A stretch of 14,723 bases of DNA from DATCRE01 sp035493595 (GTDB lineage Bacteria; Bacteroidota; Bacteroidia; Cytophagales; Cyclobacteriaceae). Under the pieces are notes generated by a model. The model saw only the letters and a program-made list of their open reading frames with translations, was not told the DNA's origin and made no database searches. The stretch lies in contig DATJHZ010000419.1 in the NCBI GenBank assembly GCA_035493595.1, positions 1-14,723 of the forward strand, in the 5' to 3' direction. Every line of letters begins with the position of its first letter. Position 1 is the stretch's first letter. A program made the position numbers and the translations under genes. Shown here in pieces: positions 8,099-14,582 of this stretch.

Positions 8099-8378
8099 TG
8101 GTTTAGGCTTGCATGCATCAGTCTATATTATATGAGAAATTTTGCCTCGCATGCATCAACGTAGTCTATGAGTTTTGTTTGTAAGACTCTTTGAGTGTCT
8201 ATTCAGAATAACTTCTTTATACCTTATTTTTTGGAGTTGACGTGTTTACGGTATTTCTGTACCTGCACGACTTGATACTAATAATCTTCTAAAAGATGTG
8301 TTGCTGAAGATAGCAGGTGATCATGCATCTGTCACGCTCTTCATATTAATCAATTGCATTGTTTTTGATTTAACAAAT

Positions 8379-8395
8379 GCATGGATGCTCCATGC
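8379..8395. other. Perfect short hairpin upstream of the GH18 lipoprotein gene
   Basis: GCATGGA-TGC-TCCATGC forms a 7-bp stem with a 3-nt loop, 78 nt before the ATG at 8474. No T-run follows it. It could be an operator or a leader hairpin; nothing in the window decides between these. Confidence 0.35.
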
Positions 8396-8473
8396 TATGA
8401 GTTTACTATTTTCTTCAGACTACAAATGAAATTCAAATCAACCTATAATTACTAACCTTAAATTTTACTTATC

Positions 8474-10264
8474 ATGAAAAAACTACTGTTTAAAACAATG
8501 GTGATGATGCTGGTTGCTATAACGAGCGTTATCCTATACTCTTGTACTGTTGAAGAACCTTTGCTTGTTTCAAAATCTCCGAGCTCGTCGGGTAATGCAA
8601 GTACGGCAAGCATTCCTGCGAGTACCAATAATCTGATAGCCTACTATGCTTTTGATGCAACTCCAACCGGAGGCCAGGGTAAACTCCCCATTACTTCTTT
8701 TACTGACAAGGCCAATGAAATAGTTATGTTTGAAGGTACTCCCTGGGAGGTAGCTGACTCTACGCATTATGGGAGCAGTTCAAGTTATATTCTTACCATC
8801 AACGGTGGACCTTATAAGTACTATAAGCAAATCATTAACGACATGAAGACTATGCAGGCAAGAGGTGTAAAGGTTTTGTGGAACATTGATGATGCAGCTT
8901 CATGGAATACTACAACACCTTTCACGGCGTATGATGGCACAAAAATGAATGCTACTCAGTTTGCTTCTTTTGTTAAAACAAATGTTGTTGATAAACTTGG
9001 GCTGGATGGAATTGCTCTGGACGTAGAGCACATGGGAAGTACGGCAGCGAATTCAAACTTCATAGCATTGGTGGAAGCTTTTGGAGCGTACTTTGGTCCG
9101 AAATCATCTAACCCTACCAATACACTTTATACTGCAGCTATCTATGACGGAGGGCAGGCAGGTTTTGCTATCGGACAGTCTACTACTGTTGCTGCCTATT
9201 TTAATTTTGTAATGGACATGGGGTACTCTGAGAATAACACAACGCGGTTTAACCAATGGGCCAACTATATTGGTGCAGGTAAAACAATGATTGGCGTATC
9301 TAATCAATACAACAGTTTAAGTAATGCAACCGCGGCTGCTGCATGGCAACCTTCAGGTGCGATGAAAGCAGGCATTATGGTGTTTGCAGGAAACGTAAAC
9401 AAGCCATACACCGATGCTGTGTTTGCTGCAGCTGCTCCATCGGCTCCAACGGTAGCCACTAATCCAAGTCCGGCTAACAACGCAACAGGTGTTATCACAG
9501 CACCAACATTAAGCTGGACAGCAGGAACTGGTGCATCAACTCACAAAGTTTATTTTGGCACATCAAGTTCGCCAGCATTGGTTGCAAGCCAGAGTGGAAG
9601 TACGTATTCTCCTGGTACACTTACTGCCAATACAAAATATTATTGGCGCATTGATGAACAGAATTCAACAGGTACAACCACGGGAACGTTATGGAATTTT
9701 ACAACCGGTGCTGGCACTGGCGGTACTCCGGTTTCTTTATCATCGGCATTCAATGTAAGCAATGGTGTTGTAGCTGACGGAAGTACGTTTGGAAGTACCA
9801 GCGGCTTTGATGATCATGGTTACGGATATTCATCGGCATTTTTAGGTTCAAGCTACACCTGGAATAATACTTCATTTAACATTGGTTCGGCAAATACGTC
9901 AAACACTGTAAAAGGAACGGGGCAAACAATTACGCTAACATCGGGTAAGTATAGTTACCTGAGAATATTGGCGTCGGCCGTAAATGGTAATCAGGCATCA
10001 CAATCTTTTGTTGTAAACTATTCGGACGGTACAACAACAACTTTTACACAGAGTTTGAGTGATTGGTTTTCGCCACAATCTTACTCTGGCGAAACAAAAG
10101 TTATTGCAATGTCATATAGAGATAAGTATGATGGAACCAAGCAGAACCAGACGTTTAATTTGTATGGCTATTCATTCAGTCTTACCAATACCAAAACGAT
10201 AAGCAGCATTAAGTTGCCAAACAATGCTAACATAAGACTACTCTCGATAACATTAGTACCTTAA
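8474..10264 (+). CDS. GH18-like surface lipoprotein with FN3-like and C-terminal beta-sandwich domains, 596 aa
   Basis: An SPII signal ends in the lipobox LYSC (C24). The next residues TVEEP put two acids at +4/+5, which in Bacteroidota favours export to the cell surface. Residues about 53-315 resemble the GH18 barrel of the endo-beta-N-acetylglucosaminidase type: first strand LIAYYAFDATP, ARGVKVLWNI, then LDGIALDVEH. The family motif DxxDxDxE reads D178, A181, D183, E185, so the acid E185 and its partner D183 are kept while the middle Asp is Ala. VMDMGYS (246-252) fits the late-strand Met/Asp-x-x-Tyr region. An FN3-like domain follows (about 322-412, ending YYWRIDEQ...LWNFTTG). A beta-rich domain (about 418-596) with GFDDHGYGYS, SDW and LYGYSF looks like a carbohydrate-binding or accessory module. 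Likely role: chitin or N-glycan hydrolysis outside the cell, if active. Confidence 0.82.
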   Translation: MKKLLFKTMVMMLVAITSVILYSCTVEEPLLVSKSPSSSGNASTASIPASTNNLIAYYAFDATPTGGQGKLPITSFTDKANEIVMFEGTPWEVADSTHYGSSSSYILTINGGPYKYYKQIINDMKTMQARGVKVLWNIDDAASWNTTTPFTAYDGTKMNATQFASFVKTNVVDKLGLDGIALDVEHMGSTAANSNFIALVEAFGAYFGPKSSNPTNTLYTAAIYDGGQAGFAIGQSTTVAAYFNFVMDMGYSENNTTRFNQWANYIGAGKTMIGVSNQYNSLSNATAAAAWQPSGAMKAGIMVFAGNVNKPYTDAVFAAAAPSAPTVATNPSPANNATGVITAPTLSWTAGTGASTHKVYFGTSSSPALVASQSGSTYSPGTLTANTKYYWRIDEQNSTGTTTGTLWNFTTGAGTGGTPVSLSSAFNVSNGVVADGSTFGSTSGFDDHGYGYSSAFLGSSYTWNNTSFNIGSANTSNTVKGTGQTITLTSGKYSYLRILASAVNGNQASQSFVVNYSDGTTTTFTQSLSDWFSPQSYSGETKVIAMSYRDKYDGTKQNQTFNLYGYSFSLTNTKTISSIKLPNNANIRLLSITLVP

Positions 10265-10278
10265 TTGCAATGCTGATT

Positions 10279-10317
10279 TAGCAGATGTCGGGACTAATCA
10301 AGTCCTGACATCTGTTA
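10279..10317 (+). terminator. Hairpin terminator between convergent genes
   Basis: A 14-bp stem (10282-10295 with 10301-10314; one G-U pair) closes a 5-nt loop AATCA and can extend by three more pairs to 10279/10317. It lies 15 nt after the GH18 stop and 28 nt from the stop of the minus-strand membrane-protein gene. The pairing is better in the plus-strand transcript (G-U rather than C-A). The U-run is short (two), so termination may be modest. Confidence 0.6.
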
Positions 10318-10344
10318 CACTATGCTAAACTTGCAGAAGTGGGA

Positions 10345-11325
10345 TTATGAAATACTCTTAATAAGTTCTGAAACACCACTCCCTACTAATGGAGCGAGAA
10401 TGGAAAGTATAGATTGAAAACTGCCGAAAAATGAATTTGTTTTTGGCTCGGCCTTTATATCAACTGCAGTGGTTTTCGATGACAGAGACTGATATACAGG
10501 AATATAAATCAATGCAAGAATGGCGGAAAAGATAAAGCCATAACCATATATAAATTCAGAAGGAAACAAATTTAACTTGTTGCTATTACTAAGATGAGCG
10601 GCGATGGATTGTTGGATCAACGATAAGAGTATAATTGAAAACACAATGAGAATTGAAAAGGTGGAGAGAAACATATTAAGATCTTGATTATACTGTTTAT
10701 ACTTCTCACTTGTAAATGAAGATGAACTTTCTTTGCTAATGGCTGAGTTGGTTAACAAGATTCCAAAAAAAGCAGATGCCGCAACTATGGCGGTAAAAAT
10801 TTCTCCTGCCCAGATAATTATAAATGCCTGATGGTTAAAAATGATGCAGAGATCATAAATAAAATCAAATGGAGAAAGATAATTCTTTAAGTTACTGCCA
10901 TTAAGCATAAAAGCTAATAACAATATTAAAAACAAAGCACAGGCAATGCTGATATAGATAATATGGATTTTAAGATCGACACTTTTAATCACCGTAATAA
11001 TTCTGTCCATGGTTGCAAAGAACAACGTACTGGAGACTGCAACGAGTAAGGCGAATACCAACATCCAGAGCATGAGCTTAGGATTGTTATTAAAAGTCAT
11101 CGTATTAACTCCAAAATCAGCCGAGCTTTGATATATCAAAGTATCTGGTTTCTGTGAAATACGGGATTGTGATATTTCTACTTTTGTATTGGTACTATCA
11201 CTCCTAAAACGCACGTTAGAAACATAACCTGTTTGGTTAGGAAGCACATTTAAGTTCAATGTAAACAGCACAACTACAAAGAGAATCAAAGAGATTATTA
11301 TTGTAAATAAAGTTTTTGGTATCAT
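10345..11325 (-). CDS. Six-helix integral membrane protein of unknown function, 326 aa
   Basis: I do not recognise a family. Predicted membrane segments lie at about 6-26, 83-104, 120-141, 163-191, 217-239 and 257-279. A polar loop of about 55 residues (27-82) falls between the first two helices, and a hydrophilic stretch runs from 192 to 214. A last weakly amphipathic segment (about 298-323) ends LVGSGVSELIKSIS. There are no transporter, kinase or peptidase motifs. It follows the DUF2235 hydrolase gene on the same strand after 95 nt and may be co-transcribed from the promoter at 12464-12493, since no terminator or promoter is visible between them. As the partner of a lipase-like hydrolase it could be an immunity protein, an anchor or a membrane sensor; all three are guesses. 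Confidence 0.75.
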   Translation of the reverse strand: MIPKTLFTIIISLILFVVVLFTLNLNVLPNQTGYVSNVRFRSDSTNTKVEISQSRISQKPDTLIYQSSADFGVNTMTFNNNPKLMLWMLVFALLVAVSSTLFFATMDRIITVIKSVDLKIHIIYISIACALFLILLLAFMLNGSNLKNYLSPFDFIYDLCIIFNHQAFIIIWAGEIFTAIVAASAFFGILLTNSAISKESSSSFTSEKYKQYNQDLNMFLSTFSILIVFSIILLSLIQQSIAAHLSNSNKLNLFPSEFIYGYGFIFSAILALIYIPVYQSLSSKTTAVDIKAEPKTNSFFGSFQSILSILAPLVGSGVSELIKSIS

Positions 11326-11420
11326 GCAATAGGAGCGGAGTATTGGGGCTGTTTAACAATATCTTTTTATTTGTGCTGGATATTTCACATTAGGTTTCTG
11401 ACATACTTCGTGAACGTTAG

Positions 11421-12443
11421 CTAAGCTGGTCTCTTAACATTCTTCGGTTTATAGTCTGACACTTTATCCATACGAGCGAATACGGAATCGTCTATGATGC
11501 CATCGGTGATCTCCCGATCATAGGTTGGTGTTAACGCGAATACACCTGTGCGGTTGTTGTAGAGCGTGCCTGCTACATTCGGCTTAACATCAATCTTGAT
11601 TGTATCTTCATCAAAGGCCAGACCTAGTTGTTTGGCTTTTTCGATCATCCACTGTAAGGCGATGTCGGATAGACTTTCATCAGGATAGCCTCCGCCAACA
11701 TTGCTGTGTACCCCTGCAAACCAGCGCTGCTCCAGTACTTGCTGAAAGTCGCGTGGTGTGGTGTTGGTACTCTTAGTCCACAACGTTGGTTTAAAGTTGC
11801 CGCGCTTTTCGTCTACCGAAATAGCATGATAAGCATTTTCGATCAGGCTGCTGAGTGTAGTATCGTAAAATGAATATTTCTTTTTATTATACCATTGAAG
11901 AACGTTTACAGGAAAGCCAAGTGAGCCTACGGTATCCCACACACCAATGAATTTTATTCGTGAAACCTCATAACTATTATCGTCGCGAAATTTTTTAGCA
12001 ATGTCTGAATCGGGTGCTGCGTCTTTATTGCGATAAAGTTCGTAGGCTTTATCAAACAATACGAGGTCGTTCTTTTTTAAGATTCCACATTTACGAATAA
12101 GGCCAGCTAAACTGCGAGCAGTATAGGCACCTCGACTAAAACCGAATAAATATATTTCGTCTTCGAAGTCTGCACCTTGCTCATAGTTCCAGCAGATGAA
12201 TTTATAAATATCGAGAATGTTATCGTCGATGCCCTTGCCTGTGGCGCCATTAAATAAACGGGTAACGGTGTTGCCTTCGGCCCCTATACCTTCATCATAG
12301 AATTTAATCTGTTGTATGTTTTTAGAATCGCGCGTAAGGATGTAATCAAAAAGCTTTTGCACATTGGTGCGGACAGGTTTGCCTCCTTCCATTACGTTTG
12401 GCTTGTTCCAGGTTCCGTCACTGCAGGTGATGATACGTTTCAT
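11421..12443 (-). CDS. DUF2235 (Tle1-like) alpha/beta hydrolase, 340 aa
   Basis: The opening IITCSDGTWNKP and the nucleophile elbow LFGFSRGAYTAR (S103 in GFSRG) are hallmarks of the DUF2235 family. Other likely catalytic residues are D170 in GVWDTVGSLG and H246 in AGVHSNVGGGY, giving a Ser-Asp-His triad. Characterised relatives (Tle1) are phospholipases delivered by type VI secretion, but most DUF2235 proteins are uncharacterised. There is no signal peptide, so the product is cytosolic unless exported by a dedicated machine; no VgrG, PAAR or Hcp gene is in the window. Its gene lies 107 nt after the SUMF1-like gene, but it has its own promoter overlapping the palindromic box. A membrane-protein gene follows after 95 nt. 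Family assignment is firm; substrate and role are open. Confidence 0.9.
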   Translation of the reverse strand: MKRIITCSDGTWNKPNVMEGGKPVRTNVQKLFDYILTRDSKNIQQIKFYDEGIGAEGNTVTRLFNGATGKGIDDNILDIYKFICWNYEQGADFEDEIYLFGFSRGAYTARSLAGLIRKCGILKKNDLVLFDKAYELYRNKDAAPDSDIAKKFRDDNSYEVSRIKFIGVWDTVGSLGFPVNVLQWYNKKKYSFYDTTLSSLIENAYHAISVDEKRGNFKPTLWTKSTNTTPRDFQQVLEQRWFAGVHSNVGGGYPDESLSDIALQWMIEKAKQLGLAFDEDTIKIDVKPNVAGTLYNNRTGVFALTPTYDREITDGIIDDSVFARMDKVSDYKPKNVKRPA

Positions 12444-12463
12444 TTCTTTTATAATCTATTTAG

Positions 12464-12493
12464 CAAGTTTAGGAAATGCAGTTATAGAATCAA
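12464..12493 (-). promoter_or_regulatory. Bacteroidota-type promoter for the DUF2235 operon
   Basis: On the minus strand TTG (12493-12491) is followed after 19 nt by TAAACTTG (12471-12464), a one-mismatch fit to TAnnTTTG. Transcription would start near 12455-12459, leaving a short leader to the ATG at 12443. As at 4980-5010, the TTG is the last part of the palindromic box. The match is weaker than the one in front of the S53 gene. Confidence 0.5.
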
Positions 12494-12516
12494 TACCTCT
12501 TTGGTGGTATTCTTTA
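12491..12516 (-). promoter_or_regulatory. Shared palindromic box, copy 2 (candidate operator of the DUF2235 operon)
   Basis: Read on the minus strand this is the same 26-nt box as 4957-4982 with one substitution (A for T), giving AATACC-ACCAAAGA-GGTATT with 6-bp perfect outer arms. It lies in the 107-nt gap between the SUMF1-like stop and the DUF2235 start, 48 nt from that start. The flanks outside the box are unrelated to those of copy 1, apart from the promoter-like -7 element at matching distance. Confidence 0.65.
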
Positions 12517-12550
12517 ATAAGAAATGCTAATGATACAATTTTGTTGGTGG

Positions 12551-13438
12551 CTACCTGCTAAGGCACACACGGAAACCCTGATCAGAACCTTTAGCATTTG
12601 CCTGATGGCTGCCACGGAAAGATGGCTCGCAGCAGAAGTCTCCACCAATCCAGCCACCGCCTCTCCATACGCGCACGGAGCCGATGGCAGTAGTGGCGTC
12701 TTCATACCAATCTTCACACCACTCTCTTACGTTGCCTGACATATCATAGAGCCCCAACTCGTTAGGCTTCTTGCTACCAACTTGCTTAGTCTTGTTATTG
12801 TTTTTTTCTACTACGGGCCAGGACCATACGCCAGCTAAGTATTTATCGCCAGCATTTTGCCAATACCATGCAACGGTGTCTATGCTATTGCTTCCGCTGT
12901 ACTTGTAGCTCTTACTCACCTGACCTCCGCCAGCTGCGTATTCCCACTCTGCTTCTGTGGGCAATCTGTAACCGTTGGCTTCTGCATTGATGGTTACTAT
13001 CCATTTGATATCATCGAGATCATTCTTGTTGTTAGGATCTTTTTTGTTCTTGTCTATTGTGTAGTATGGCTTCAGATTTTCTTTTATACTTCTTTTGTTG
13101 CAGTACTCAACGCAGTCGTACCAGCTTACGGTTTCCACTGGCAAATTGTCTCCTTTGAATTTTGAGGAATCACGGCCCATCACATCAAGCCACTCTTTTT
13201 GAGTTACTTCATATTTGCCTATATAAAAGTCTGATAACGTAGCACTTTTGCCATAGAGATTTGAGTTTGTATTTATAAAGGTTCCACCTTTAACCAATAC
13301 AAAATTATCGGGTTTTTTAGTGATCGATTTATTATCGGTCTCGCTATTGCCAATTTCTTTTTTATCATTCTCTTTTTGTGAACAAGCGCTGATAATGACT
13401 ATGGTAGCCGCTACAAGTAATGGTAATAATTTTTGCAT
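12551..13438 (-). CDS. SUMF1/FGE-like lipoprotein, 295 aa
   Basis: The start at 13438 gives an SPII signal with lipobox ISAC (C19). The longer frame back to 13639 would add 67 residues without signal character and overlap the GH11 gene. GGAG lies about 12 nt upstream of this ATG. The FGE-sulfatase fold runs from about 46 to the end: FVLVKGGTF, FYIGKYEVTQKEW, LPVETVSWYDCVEYCN, GYRLPTEAEWEYAA, NELGLYDMSGNVREWCEDWY, VWRGGGW, GFRVC. True formylglycine-generating enzymes have two active-site Cys in GGSxxCxxxxC. Here the first is Gly (G265) and the second position is Cys (C270, next to C269). Copper-dependent sulfatase activation is therefore unlikely. Non-enzymatic SUMF1-like lipoproteins are common in Bacteroidota (GldK and GldJ in gliding, for example), but this is not evidently one of those. 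No sulfatase gene is nearby. Confidence 0.87.
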   Translation of the reverse strand: MQKLLPLLVAATIVIISACSQKENDKKEIGNSETDNKSITKKPDNFVLVKGGTFINTNSNLYGKSATLSDFYIGKYEVTQKEWLDVMGRDSSKFKGDNLPVETVSWYDCVEYCNKRSIKENLKPYYTIDKNKKDPNNKNDLDDIKWIVTINAEANGYRLPTEAEWEYAAGGGQVSKSYKYSGSNSIDTVAWYWQNAGDKYLAGVWSWPVVEKNNNKTKQVGSKKPNELGLYDMSGNVREWCEDWYEDATTAIGSVRVWRGGGWIGGDFCCEPSFRGSHQANAKGSDQGFRVCLSR

Positions 13439-13466
13439 TGGAAGTGTCTCCGTTAAATTGATAAGG

Positions 13467-13501
13467 AAAAAGATTGCAGGCCGCGACAGCCTGCAATCTT
13501 T
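13467..13501 (-). terminator. Strong intrinsic terminator after the GH11 gene, possibly an attenuator
   Basis: A perfect 13-bp stem (AAAGATTGCAGGC and its complement, 13469-13481 with 13489-13501) closes a 7-nt loop. On the minus strand it is followed directly by five T (complement of 13467-13471). It lies 50 nt after the GH11 stop. Only 28 nt separate its end from the SUMF1-like start codon, so there is little room for another promoter after it. Confidence 0.85.
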
Positions 13502-13550
13502 CGAATATAGAAAGCCGTTGACTCTGAAGCCAGCCGACTTAATTTTTAAA

Positions 13551-14213
13551 CTACCACACGGTGGCGTTGCAGTAACCACTCTTGTTACTGTATGCTTCAA
13601 CTGCCAGAATCTGAAGATTAGGACTGCCCATAGCGCCAATGTGACTGCTCCAATAGTTCCAATGGTTGCTCATGGTTACAGCATGGTTTGATCCTGTAGA
13701 TGAACCACCCCATTGACTCAAGTACTGCCAGAAAGTTGCTGTGCCTTGAATGGAAGGTTGGTTTACTTGCTGATGCTTATATACACCGTAGCTGTGTCCA
13801 TCGCTTGTTACTGAACCAATATAGGTTGCAGCATAGGTTACTGAGCCTAACTCGCATACATAATATTCAATGAGCGGATTTGTAGTCCAGCCATAAACAC
13901 CAAAGAAATTATAGCTGCCAGTTAAGGAACCACAATTGTAGTTTATAGTTCTGCTTGATGATCCGGGATTCCAGCCTTTACCGGCAACTATATCTCCAAC
14001 GTTAGACCAGTTTGCTGCAAAATTGCCAGCGTATGTTCCAGCCTGAGGAAAAGATATACTGCCTGATCCGCTACTTACATAGCACTGATAGAAGTAGCCG
14101 TGATCTGTGCCTGTACTTTTTAAATGAACACTTGGTGCAACGTCAGCGTTCTGGTCTGAACAACTTGATAAGAAGAGCAGAATAACTGCTGAAAAGCTTA
14201 ATACTTTTTTCAT
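13551..14213 (-). CDS. GH11 endo-1,4-beta-xylanase lipoprotein, 220 aa
   Basis: An SPII signal with lipobox LSSC (C18) is followed by a short Asp/Gln/Asn linker. Residues about 37-220 form a GH11 jelly roll: ANWSNVGDIVAGKGWNPG, RTINYN, YGWTTNPLIEYYV, GSVTSDGHSYGVY, the thumb PSIQGTATFWQY, and ILAVEAY. The nucleophile Glu is E116 (PLIEYY) and the acid/base Glu is E206 (AVEAY), so it should be an active retaining xylanase. Most GH11 enzymes are freely secreted; this one is predicted to be membrane-anchored, with no binding module. It also has four Cys in the mature domain (C44, C94, C120, C215), unusual for the family. An AraC-type regulator gene lies upstream on the same strand, 370 nt away, and a terminator follows the gene. 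No Shine-Dalgarno or TAnnTTTG promoter is evident. Confidence 0.93.
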   Translation of the reverse strand: MKKVLSFSAVILLFLSSCSDQNADVAPSVHLKSTGTDHGYFYQCYVSSGSGSISFPQAGTYAGNFAANWSNVGDIVAGKGWNPGSSSRTINYNCGSLTGSYNFFGVYGWTTNPLIEYYVCELGSVTYAATYIGSVTSDGHSYGVYKHQQVNQPSIQGTATFWQYLSQWGGSSTGSNHAVTMSNHWNYWSSHIGAMGSPNLQILAVEAYSNKSGYCNATVW

Positions 14214-14400
14214 GATTGAATTGGTTAATTAATTGACATTTAGTTTAGAGTTTTTGCGAGCCAGACATGAATGCGCCAGGCTTGCGTTTACAGGTTTGAT
14301 GGGTTAATGTTTCATGGTGTTGAATGGGGTTAGTTGTTAATTTGGGTTACTGATACGAAAGATATAGTGACACCAAATTCAGGGCTTGGATATTTGTCCC

Positions 14401-14420
14401 GAAAACGTGTGAAAACGTCT
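14401..14420. promoter_or_regulatory. Ten-base-spaced direct repeat GAAAACGT, possible regulator site
   Basis: GAAAACGTGT is followed at once by GAAAACGTCT, so the 8-nt unit repeats exactly one helical turn apart. It lies about 190 nt upstream of the GH11 start and beside an AraC-type regulator gene. Proteins of that family bind asymmetric direct repeats, but this is one short repeat and could be chance. Confidence 0.35.
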
Positions 14421-14538
14421 ACAGAGGCATATTTCCCTTTAAACACCGTTAAAAATGAAGATGCGAGAACAGGTATTTTTAAGGTTCTTTTATGACACCT
14501 TACCTATTGAGAAGACTGAGTTAAAGCCTCATCCCCAA

Positions 14539-14559
14539 CCCTTCTCCGAGGGAGAAGGG
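14539..14559. repeat. CCCTTCTCC-GAG-GGAGAAGGG hairpin, REP-like
   Basis: A perfect 9-bp stem with a 3-nt loop, preceded by CCTCATCCCCAA. This combination is, to my knowledge, a dispersed repeat seen in intergenic regions of many bacteria. It lies 23 nt past the stop of the minus-strand AraC-type gene. It has no T-run, but could act as a weak terminator or RNA stabiliser. Confidence 0.6.
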
Positions 14560-14582
14560 AGCTGATTCAACTTGCTGTTATG

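Larger units (their letters stand above)
7913..8473. other. 561-nt gene-free region between the nucleosidase-like gene and the GH18 lipoprotein gene
   Basis: It contains the second repeat copy (7951-8098). After that comes a local duplication in which GCATGCATCA recurs at about 8110-8119 and again at about 8149-8158. A perfect 7-bp hairpin GCATGGA-TGC-TCCATGC lies at 8379-8395. I found no TAnnTTTG-like promoter with a matching TTG, no U-tract terminator and no plausible gene. The small minus-strand frame across the repeat has no protein-like character. Confidence 0.65.
14214..14582. other. 369-nt gene-free region between the AraC-type and GH11 genes
   Basis: No coding frame is supported. It holds two tandem ten-base units starting GAAAACGT (14401-14420), a perfect 9-bp hairpin (14539-14559), and an AT-rich stretch with TTAATTAATT just before the GH11 start on the minus strand. 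The GH11 promoter must lie here, but I cannot point to a clear one. Confidence 0.6.

Noticed and set aside
7909..8118. A 69-residue minus-strand frame over the repeat copy
   Set aside because: It spans the hairpin repeat, has no protein-like pattern, and the matching region of copy 1 does not keep a comparable frame.
11421..12443. Firm call of a type VI secretion lipase effector
   Set aside because: DUF2235 is much wider than Tle1, and no VgrG, Hcp or PAAR gene is in the window.
12551..13639. A 362-residue start for the SUMF1-like protein at 13639
   Set aside because: The extra 67 residues overlap the GH11 gene and the terminator; the inner Met at 13438 begins a textbook lipoprotein signal.
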